Part shown: piece after piece, positions 6,934-12,409 of the stretch
Layout: every line of letters begins with the position of its first letter
How positions within the stretch are numbered: the stretch's first letter is position 1
DNA from: Candidatus Bathyarchaeota archaeon
GTDB lineage: Archaea > Thermoproteota > Bathyarchaeia > 40CM-2-53-6 > RBG-13-38-9
Direction of reading: 5' to 3'
Assembly (NCBI GenBank): GCA_018396565.1
Contig: JAGTQO010000029.1
Coordinates: 1 to 12,409, forward strand
Length of the DNA stretch: 12,409 nucleotides
Made by a program: the position numbers and the translations under genes
The notes under the pieces: model-generated
The model's input: only the letters and a program-made list of their open reading frames with translations
Told to the model about the DNA's origin: nothing
The model's database searches: none

Positions 6934-6994
6934 GGTCCTTTCATCATTGGCGGAAACTTGACCCCTAGTGTAGGTACGCGTGTTAGGTTGAGCC

Positions 6995-8434
6995 TCACCT
7001 CTGAATCGTTTTCTTCCATTCATCATATGGCTTTGAGAAAGCTCTCTCAACCTTTAGTCTGTGAAGTGTATTTACCGAACAGAAAGGTCTTATTGTGCCA
7101 TCTGGCAGGCCATAATGTATCACACATCTTTCAAGTCTCTCGAGGTCGAAGTTATATGGGTCCATAAAATGCATGCAACCCACCATCACAACCCTCCGCA
7201 TGAACCTACCCAGGGCTTCATAACTCCCCGTCTTCAAGACAGGCCATAATACCTCTTTTATGAATCTCGCCTTCACGTGCCTCAGAGCAGTTAGCATTCT
7301 CAGCCTCGCGACGATTCTGTGTCCTCCTTCAACATCGTGACATACACCCTCCATCGTATGGAAGAACTTATCCACATTCGCCAGCTTCGTTATCGGAACC
7401 CATTCTCCGCTCCTCGTCTTAACCATGAATGTTGCAACGCCACACCAAGGAGACGTACTGAACATAACGTAACCCTTAGACCTTAAGCGACCCACAGCCT
7501 CAGAGATCGGTATCACTGAAGGTACAGGAAAGAAATCTTCAACCTTTACTAAGCGGGATGTCTGCTCCTCAACCAGCTTCATGAAGTCTGTGGTATTTAT
7601 TCGCATGACCTCCCTCTCCTTTGAGTCTATCCTCCCCGTTATGGACACAGGTTGAACGTTTACACATCTAATTACATCAGAGTTCTCTAGGGCAAACTTC
7701 ACTATTCCACCTATCTGGTGGTCGTTCACACCCCTGACCAAGGTCACTACTAATACTATGCTCTCGAAACCAATCTCCCTAGCATTTTCAATAACCCTCA
7801 TCTTCACATCGTATAGGGGCACCCCTCTGGTTATCTTGTAGATATTGTCGTCGAGCCCGTCAAACTGGAGGTAGACGGTGTCCATGCCGGCCTTGATTAG
7901 ATTCTTGAAATAGCTTAGATCGTTGGCCAGCCTGACTCCATTAGTGTTGACTTCAACATGTCTGAAACCTTGATCTTTCGCCATCCTAACCAATTCAGGG
8001 AGGTCGCCTCTAACTGTAGGCTCACCACCACTTAGTTGGAGGGCTGGTGGTGGAATTGGAATGTTCGACCTCAAGTTTTTAATCATCTTCTCAATGTCGT
8101 TCTTTAAAGGTTCGTACACGTAACCTGCAGTCGCTGCGTTTGCAAAACATATTGGACACTCCAAGTTACATCTGTTTGTCACATCTATTATTGCGAGGAC
8201 AGTATGCGATTTATGGTTTGGGCATATGCCACAGTCGTATGGACACCCGTCCTTGATTTCTGTTCTAGGGTTGTCTATTGGCTTGCCTGCATGACTGTAT
8301 TTTTGCGCCCACTCATACAATTCAGGGTCTGAGAAAGTGTACGTATCGATGTAGAATCCATGCTGGCCGCATACCTTTGATATCTTGACCTTTCCGTCAT
8401 CATCTATGAAAATCTCAGCAGGGAGCACACTCAT
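6995..8434 (-). CDS. tes: Tetraether lipid synthase-type radical SAM protein (MJ0619 family)
   Basis: This radical SAM enzyme resembles the MJ0619/Tes family, which joins the phytanyl tails of two archaeal diether lipids to make membrane-spanning tetraethers. From the ATG: C22-x2-H25; a first cluster motif C64-x3-C68-x2-C71 (DGCPYDCGICPNH); the radical SAM motif C89-x3-C93-x2-C96 (CNLECPIC); SGGEPT at 135-140; and a C-terminal MHFMDPYNFDLERLERCVIH stretch followed by PDG and PFC. These extra cysteines and the MHFMDPYNFD stretch are hallmarks of this family. The family also normally has a CPxC pair at the very N-terminus. Here it is encoded in frame just upstream (ICPAC, 8435-8449), so the real start probably lies before 8434. 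Close paralogues with other roles exist, so tetraether synthesis is likely but not certain. Confidence 0.82.
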   Translation of the reverse strand: MSVLPAEIFIDDDGKVKISKVCGQHGFYIDTYTFSDPELYEWAQKYSHAGKPIDNPRTEIKDGCPYDCGICPNHKSHTVLAIIDVTNRCNLECPICFANAATAGYVYEPLKNDIEKMIKNLRSNIPIPPPALQLSGGEPTVRGDLPELVRMAKDQGFRHVEVNTNGVRLANDLSYFKNLIKAGMDTVYLQFDGLDDNIYKITRGVPLYDVKMRVIENAREIGFESIVLVVTLVRGVNDHQIGGIVKFALENSDVIRCVNVQPVSITGRIDSKEREVMRINTTDFMKLVEEQTSRLVKVEDFFPVPSVIPISEAVGRLRSKGYVMFSTSPWCGVATFMVKTRSGEWVPITKLANVDKFFHTMEGVCHDVEGGHRIVARLRMLTALRHVKARFIKEVLWPVLKTGSYEALGRFMRRVVMVGCMHFMDPYNFDLERLERCVIHYGLPDGTIRPFCSVNTLHRLKVERAFSKPYDEWKKTIQR

Positions 8435-8479
8435 GCATGCAGGGCAAATACTCTTGGTGCGTCTGAGTAAACGTTTCAG
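8435..8479 (-). other. Probable N-terminal extension of the Tes-type gene, CTG start candidate
   Basis: Reading in the same frame upstream of the ATG gives 15 codons, including S-I-C-P-A-C just before Met. This restores the family's N-terminal CPxC pair, which with the later Cys-x2-His fits the rubredoxin-like metal site described for Tes. An in-frame TAA lies two codons before 8479. The only plausible start in between is CTG at 8479-8477, which has GGTGG 6 bases upstream. The internal ATG at 8434 has no ribosome-binding sequence. A small indel that hides a normal start further upstream is the alternative. Confidence 0.6.
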
Positions 8480-8563
8480 TTCTTACCACCAACTCGACTC
8501 CGCATTCCTACAGCCAACCCTATAATAAGTCTCTTGCCATAAGAATCTTTCAAAACGGCTCGA

Positions 8564-8572
8564 CTTTTTAAG
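8564..8572 (-). promoter_or_regulatory. TATA box for the Tes-type gene
   Basis: The minus strand reads CTTAAAAAG within GGCTTAAAAAGTC. Transcription would begin near 8541, giving a leader of about 60 bases to the CTG at 8479 and about 105 to the ATG at 8434. Confidence 0.4.
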
Positions 8573-8593
8573 CCATTTTCGGCTAATACAATG

Positions 8594-8601
8594 TTTAAAA
8601 G
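8594..8601 (+). promoter_or_regulatory. TATA box for the radical SAM/SPASM gene
   Basis: TTTAAAAG lies about 34-41 bases before the ATG at 8635. Initiation about 26 bases downstream would leave a leader of about 10 bases. No ribosome-binding sequence is visible before the ATG, which fits a near-leaderless mRNA. It is about 22 bases from the TATA element of the divergent Tes-type gene, so the two promoters could be coregulated. Confidence 0.5.
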
Positions 8602-8634
8602 TCTTCCTATAATAACATACTGATAAAATATAAT

Positions 8635-10098
8635 ATGGCGGGGTATAAAACCAAGTTTAAAGGCGGGGATGCGTATACGCTCCTTGATACCTTGAAACTT
8701 CTGAAACTTGGAATGGGCAATCCGCTTTCAAGAGCTGTAATTAGAATGGGAGATTTAAGAAGACTTGGCAGGTCTACAGGACTGGAGCTGGCCCTCAAAA
8801 GCTTTGCGTTCAACGAACCGGCAGGGAGCATAATCGACCGTGCCTACTACCTGCTTTTAAAGACAGTGTTTAGATTGGGCTGTCAGATCTTCGGTGTCAA
8901 CATAGACTCCACTAGGGAGTATTTGAAAGATTCCGTTGTCAGAAGGGGTGTGGCGACAGTTCTCAGCAGTATAGGATGCTATGGAGTAACATGCCCACAA
9001 TTGTTGAAAGCACCCTTTCTAGTTGTTTGGAACTTTACGAACGCTTGCAATCTTAGATGTAGACACTGTTACCAGAGCGCCGGAACAAAGTCTCCCGACG
9101 AACTAACACTGAAAGAGAAGCTCAGGGTGGTTGATGAACTCGCTGATGCAGGCGTTGTCTCATTAGCCTTCTCAGGCGGGGAACCATTGATATCCTCTGA
9201 ATTCTACAAGGTAGCTGAGGCTGTGAGGAGTAGAGGGATGCATGTGGCCTTGGCAACAAACGGAACCATGATAACAGATGATGTGGCTAGACTATTGAAG
9301 AAGATAGATGTCTGTTACGTCGAGGTAAGCCTAGACGCCGCCTCTGCAGATCTACACGATAAGTTCAGGGGCGTACCTGGAGCCCACGCTAGGGCACTTG
9401 AAGGAATGAGAAAATGTATTGAGTACGGTATCTTTACATCTATAGCAATGACAGTGACAAAATATAATCTCACAGAGGTTCCTGAACTCATAAAGCTTGG
9501 TCGAAGATTAGGTGTGAATAGATTCATACACTTCAATTTCATTCCTGCCGGTAGGGGTAGGGAGATAGTTGAGCTGGACATATCGCCTGAGGAGAGAGAG
9601 AATCTGCTCGAGTTTCTCTTTGAAGAGGGTAAGAATCCAGGAATGGAGATTCTCTCGACAGCCCCACAGTTCGGGAGGATAGTTTACGATAGCTCTTCAG
9701 GAGGCTCGGTCGCACCTACACACTTCTATATTGGTAACGGTGGAAAATGGGGGCTACATGAATTAGCTCAATTCATCGGAGGCTGCGGGGCAGGTAGGCT
9801 TTACTGCGCCATTCAACCGAACGGGCTTGTGACACCATGCGTCTTTATGCCAAACCTCTACGTTGGAGACTTGAGAAAATCAAGGTTCAAGAACATATGG
9901 GATGAGAGTAGGTTTCTGAAAGAGTTGCGGGATAAGGACCTTTTGAAGCCTGGTTGCGGGATATGCGATAGAAGGTATGTGTGCGGGGGATGCAGAGCCC
10001 GCTCGCTGGGATACTTCTCTGATTACTTGGCCCCTGACGTTGGTTGCATCAAGAACTTAGATGGCTGGGAGAAGCTTAAGAAGGAGGTGGTATTATAG
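8635..10098 (+). CDS. Radical SAM/SPASM protein with a long N-terminal domain
   Basis: This 487-residue protein has a radical SAM core with C138-x3-C142-x2-C145 (CNLRCRHC), SGGEP at 180-184 and ATNGT at 207-211. It ends in a SPASM domain with eight cysteines at 384, 391, 402, 441, 444, 450, 453 and 471, enough for two auxiliary Fe-S clusters. The first ~125 residues are separate and hold no cluster motif. They contain a hydrophobic LLLKTVFRLGCQIFGV stretch and lead through CPQLLKAPFLVVWNFTNACN into the core. SPASM enzymes usually modify peptides or cofactors. No short precursor-peptide gene is visible beside it. The closest functional cue is the divergent Tes-type gene, so a membrane-lipid or cofactor role is possible. 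I do not recognise a specific characterised subfamily. Confidence 0.88.
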   Translation: MAGYKTKFKGGDAYTLLDTLKLLKLGMGNPLSRAVIRMGDLRRLGRSTGLELALKSFAFNEPAGSIIDRAYYLLLKTVFRLGCQIFGVNIDSTREYLKDSVVRRGVATVLSSIGCYGVTCPQLLKAPFLVVWNFTNACNLRCRHCYQSAGTKSPDELTLKEKLRVVDELADAGVVSLAFSGGEPLISSEFYKVAEAVRSRGMHVALATNGTMITDDVARLLKKIDVCYVEVSLDAASADLHDKFRGVPGAHARALEGMRKCIEYGIFTSIAMTVTKYNLTEVPELIKLGRRLGVNRFIHFNFIPAGRGREIVELDISPEERENLLEFLFEEGKNPGMEILSTAPQFGRIVYDSSSGGSVAPTHFYIGNGGKWGLHELAQFIGGCGAGRLYCAIQPNGLVTPCVFMPNLYVGDLRKSRFKNIWDESRFLKELRDKDLLKPGCGICDRRYVCGGCRARSLGYFSDYLAPDVGCIKNLDGWEKLKKEVVL

Positions 10099-10119
10099 GA
10101 CTCAAGATCTTCGGTTAAA

Positions 10120-10686
10120 TCAAGCCTTCTCGTAATATATCAACTCCTTCTCTTCAAGGATCTTCTGTAATTTTGCAACAGCCTCATGGACTTCGCTTTC
10201 CTTCTTTGCGCCTGTACACACAAGTTTCCCACTGGCGAAGAGGAGTATCACAACCTTCGGATCGTCCATCCTGTAGATCAGACCTGGAAACTGTTCGGGT
10301 TCATACATTGTTCTCTTTAAAGAGTATGTGGATTTCTCAAGGTCGATGTATCCCCCTAAGCCGGCTGATGCAACTATGTTCTGTATTTGGATCTCAGGTT
10401 TTCCCAGAATTACTATGCCATTTCGTTTGAGTTCGTCGATAACCTTCAGAACAGCCTTCCTGGCTTGATGCTCAGACTTTGCACCTGTACATACCATCTT
10501 TCCTGAGCTGAATACTAATGTTGCTGTTTTAGGTTTCTTCAATCTGTAGACAAGGCCGGGAAACTGTTCAGGTTTATACTCAACCCCGGGAAATACTCTG
10601 GATATAGAGTTTAAGTCTATATTCTGTTTGAGGGTTGCTGAAGCTACAACATTCTCAATATTTATAAAAGTCTTCTTCTCGGACAA
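10120..10686 (-). CDS. tbp: TATA-box binding protein (TBP)
   Basis: TBP binds the TATA box and, with TFB, recruits archaeal RNA polymerase. The saddle made by two imperfect repeats is plain: INIENVVASATL ... EQFPGLVYRLKKP ... FSSGKMVCTGAK, then IQIQNIVASAGL ... EQFPGLIYRMDDP ... FASGKLVCTGAK. A short acidic/basic tail ends the protein, as in other archaea. The frame allows TTG at 10707 or 10686. I chose 10686 (188 residues) because the TATA box at 10728-10735 places transcription near 10705, so the earlier TTG would not be inside the mRNA. GGAGG at 10697-10701 also precedes the second TTG. It converges on the radical SAM/SPASM gene with only 21 bases between stops. Confidence 0.97.
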   Translation of the reverse strand: MSEKKTFINIENVVASATLKQNIDLNSISRVFPGVEYKPEQFPGLVYRLKKPKTATLVFSSGKMVCTGAKSEHQARKAVLKVIDELKRNGIVILGKPEIQIQNIVASAGLGGYIDLEKSTYSLKRTMYEPEQFPGLIYRMDDPKVVILLFASGKLVCTGAKKESEVHEAVAKLQKILEEKELIYYEKA

Positions 10687-10696
10687 TAAGCTTGAG

Positions 10697-10701
10697 CCTC
10701 C
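10697..10701 (-). promoter_or_regulatory. Ribosome binding site for tbp
   Basis: GGAGG on the minus strand ends 10 bases before the TTG at 10686. It supports that start over the upstream TTG at 10707. Confidence 0.55.
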
Positions 10702-10727
10702 GAACAAGTCTAGGATGTTAGATTCCC

Positions 10728-10735
10728 TATATAAA
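10728..10735 (-). promoter_or_regulatory. TATA box for tbp
   Basis: The minus strand reads TTTATATA, a near-consensus archaeal TATA box. Transcription should begin about 26 bases downstream, near 10705, giving a leader of about 20 bases that contains GGAGG. It is the clearest promoter in the window. Confidence 0.65.
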
Positions 10736-10811
10736 TACGCTCAATACAGGCGTAACTTGGGGTTCATCTATTGAAATTTATGAAACACCTTGATTTTGGA
10801 TGTTGTTGATG

Positions 10812-11399
10812 TCAAACCCTTGTCTTCCCCGAAGGGGGTTTTCTCTTTACGCCTGAATTATACACTTCGTATACTATCAGGATTACTATCAGAGCTATTA
10901 TGAATGTGGTCCCCGCAGGCTCACGTAACCTCATGACTATAACTCCAACGTATGGAATTCGACCAGTGAAGACACCCACAATGTGGCTCTCCGGAACCTC
11001 CCAACTATCAATATATCTATTGTAGTCTCCCTTTGTTTTAAAGTAGGTTACTCCATCCTTATCGATCTTCTCCACGACCCTGTGAACTATCAGGGTACCG
11101 TAGTCTCTTGGGCTGTGAAAAACCATTATTGTACCTACACTGATCTGTTTAGGCGTCACTCCCTTGATAAATATTATATCTCCGACGTTCAATGTTGGAA
11201 CCATGCTTCCTGAGACTACGACAAGAATGGGATGCTCCGTTGACCAAGCTAATTTGAGGGTAGCCCAACCACAGTATGAGAGCGATATCACGAGGGCTGA
11301 CAGAAACAACAGTTTTATTATCTCTCTGGTTTTAGGATTTATTCCCTTGGTTTGACTCAGACCCGATTCCCTCCAGATTCTGTATTGGCCTATCCTCAT
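10812..11399 (-). CDS. Signal peptidase I, archaeal/ER (Sec11-like) type
   Basis: This enzyme cleaves signal peptides from exported proteins at the outer face of the membrane. The 195-residue protein has an N-terminal membrane helix at about 28-50, then the catalytic box SGSMVPTL with Ser65, His106 in IVHRVV, and Asp125/Asp131 in KGDYNRYIDSW. The spacing fits the Ser-His-Asp arrangement of Sec11/archaeal enzymes rather than the Ser-Lys bacterial type. A second membrane helix lies at about 165-180 (TFIIALIVILIVYEVY), followed by a basic tail. The ATG at 11399 directly follows the TGA of the PadR-type gene with no base between, so the two are very likely one operon with coupled translation. This linkage is unusual for a housekeeping protease. 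Confidence 0.93.
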   Translation of the reverse strand: MRIGQYRIWRESGLSQTKGINPKTREIIKLLFLSALVISLSYCGWATLKLAWSTEHPILVVVSGSMVPTLNVGDIIFIKGVTPKQISVGTIMVFHSPRDYGTLIVHRVVEKIDKDGVTYFKTKGDYNRYIDSWEVPESHIVGVFTGRIPYVGVIVMRLREPAGTTFIIALIVILIVYEVYNSGVKRKPPSGKTRV

Positions 11400-11744
11400 T
11401 CAAACGTTCACTAGACCAGGTCCAGCCGATATCTTCCTCATGAACTCTTGCATGGCCTTCGACCCTGCATTCAAGTATAGAGCTCCTTCCGGCGTTATCT
11501 TGTATATTCGTCTCCCCCTCCCCTTATCAGACTCCCATACTCCCTCCACATACCTTTTCTCTTCTAGACTGTGGAGGAGTGGATATAAAGTTCCTGCGCT
11601 CAAGTATACATCGAATCTCTCTCTGATCTCAATATTTATCTCGTATCCCCATCGAGGCTTCGCGTTCAGCAACCATAAAACTATCAGGTCTAGATGGTTC
11701 CTTATCAGCCGCTCCCTCCACAGCCTACCTGGATCTTCACCCAT
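11400..11744 (-). CDS. PadR-family transcriptional regulator
   Basis: PadR proteins are small winged-helix regulators, usually repressors that dimerise through a C-terminal helix. The signature is present: LDLIVLWLLNAKPRWGYEI, LSAGTLYPLLHSLEEKRYV (recognition helix with the typical GTLYP core), and a wing GRGRRIYKITPEG, followed by a C-terminal helix. I place the start at the ATG at 11744, giving 114 residues, the normal family length, with AGAGG about 10 bases upstream. The frame is open to another ATG at 11798, which would add 18 residues with no recognisable similarity. It runs directly into the signal peptidase gene and may control that gene together with itself. The inducer is unknown. 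Confidence 0.9.
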   Translation of the reverse strand: MGEDPGRLWRERLIRNHLDLIVLWLLNAKPRWGYEINIEIRERFDVYLSAGTLYPLLHSLEEKRYVEGVWESDKGRGRRIYKITPEGALYLNAGSKAMQEFMRKISAGPGLVNV

Positions 11745-11869
11745 TGGTTCCAAGCCTCTGGAGCCGGTGCCTCTAATAAGACATATTTCGCTTAGCATCT
11801 AACGTATTCGATTCTACGCATCGAAGCCATTTTTCTAATGTTTCGGACTAGGTTTGTAGGTCTTTTAAT

Positions 11870-12409
11870 TCAAGGATTCAATATTATCTTTGAAGCTTTA
11901 CCTTCAAGCAGAAGTTGGAAGCCTTCTTCAGCCTTTTCGAGTGGCAGTTTGTTTGTTATTACAGTCTTAAGGTCGATGAGGTGCCTTGTGACTAGCCTCT
12001 GAACCCTGTCCCATGTACTGTACATGTATCTTCCAGTCAGCCCTCTGACATCTATCTCCTTATAGACTATATATGTAGTCGTGTCGAGTATAGGATTCTC
12101 AGGTGAGGCGCCGAATAACACAACCTTCCCATTCTTGGCCACAATGTCTAGGGATTGTGTAATGGTTTCTCCGCTACCTGCGGCTTCGAATACGATGTCT
12201 GCCCCTCTCCGCCCTATCAGGGACTTTATTCTCTCAACAACATTTCCTTCAGTAGCATCTATGACTTCCCTTGCAGCACCTACTTTCCGGGCATGTTCGA
12301 TCCTGAATGCTTTAACATCGGTAGCTATCACATCCGATCCGAGCGCCTTCATAATCTGTTGCACGTATATGCCGATTGGTCCACACCCTAGAACCACTGC
12401 AGTATCCCC
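11870..12409 (-). CDS. tdh: L-threonine 3-dehydrogenase-type zinc alcohol dehydrogenase (5' part outside window)
   Basis: Only the last 179 residues or so are in the window; the frame is open to the edge. They hold the Rossmann fold, GCGPIG for dinucleotide binding, then an acidic residue in ATDVKAFR, which favours NAD over NADP. ADIVFEAAGSGETI and KNGKVVLFG follow. The C-terminal stretch GLTGRYMYSTWDRVQRLV and the ending LPLEKAEEGFQLLLEGKASKIILNP match threonine 3-dehydrogenase closely, more so than generic sorbitol or alcohol dehydrogenases. That enzyme oxidises L-threonine to 2-amino-3-oxobutanoate. The zinc-binding N-terminal half is not visible, so substrate remains an inference. The stop is 125 bases before the PadR-type start at 11744, and both genes read the same way. 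Confidence 0.85.
   Translation of the reverse strand, partial: GDTAVVLGCGPIGIYVQQIMKALGSDVIATDVKAFRIEHARKVGAAREVIDATEGNVVERIKSLIGRRGADIVFEAAGSGETITQSLDIVAKNGKVVLFGASPENPILDTTTYIVYKEIDVRGLTGRYMYSTWDRVQRLVTRHLIDLKTVITNKLPLEKAEEGFQLLLEGKASKIILNP

Noticed and set aside
6934..7050. N-terminal extension of the ComB ORF to 7050
   Set aside because: It overlaps the Tes-type gene, is basic and unlike the family, and the 6933 start gives the normal ComB length.
10099..10119. AAGATCTT palindrome between the convergent radical SAM and tbp genes, considered as a terminator
   Set aside because: The palindrome is only 8 bp with no loop and no T-run; it is too weak to call.
10687..10707. Upstream TTG start for tbp
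   Set aside because: It falls at or before the transcription start predicted from the TATA box, and GGAGG points to the TTG at 10686.

Overview
The window looks like a piece of an archaeal chromosome. It encodes a TATA-binding protein with the two-fold repeat, an ER/archaeal-type (Ser-His-Asp) signal peptidase, A-type ATP synthase subunits C and E, a tetraether-lipid-synthase-type radical SAM enzyme and a ComB-family phosphatase. Several genes are preceded by plausible TATA boxes with short leaders. Base composition is moderate and TTG/GTG starts are common. This combination suggests an uncultured Thermoproteota-type archaeon, perhaps Bathyarchaeia. That placement is an inference from gene content, not a phylogeny.

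Layout from left to right. (1) 1-2225, minus: hypF, carbamoyltransferase for [NiFe]-hydrogenase maturation, cut by the window edge about 20 residues from its end. (2) 2301-3244, minus: a half-length A-ATPase subunit C (AC39 family) whose end overlaps the upstream extension of subunit E in another frame. A 9-bp direct repeat, offset by 11 bp, sits at the frame switch. (3) 3527-4752, plus, divergent from (2): a 74-residue two-helix AtpZ/AtpI-like membrane protein coupled to a second, full-length but divergent AC39 protein. (4) 4877-6007, plus: a DNA-binding regulator made of two tandem copies of a winged-helix plus ligand-domain module, with inverted repeats in front of it. (5) 8434 down to 6217, minus: the Tes-type radical SAM gene followed by a ComB-type phosphatase gene. 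(6) 8635-10098, plus, divergent from (5): a radical SAM/SPASM protein with a long N-terminal region. (7) 10686 down to 10120, minus: TBP. (8) 11744 down to 10812, minus: a PadR-type regulator whose stop codon abuts the start of a signal peptidase gene. (9) 12409-11870, minus: C-terminal part of an L-threonine 3-dehydrogenase-type zinc alcohol dehydrogenase.

How the parts relate. Regions 2 and 3 form a divergent block holding only stalk/connector pieces of the ATP synthase. No catalytic A/B or c-ring gene is visible. Region 5/6 joins two radical SAM enzymes back to back, one of them probably a lipid-coupling enzyme. The remaining genes are housekeeping or regulatory singletons.

No tRNA, rRNA, CRISPR array, transposase or prophage gene is seen. 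No gap reaches 300 bases; the longest are 3245-3526 (282), 6008-6216 (209) and the divergent gap 8435-8634 (200). I saw no convincing oligo-T terminators after the stop codons.
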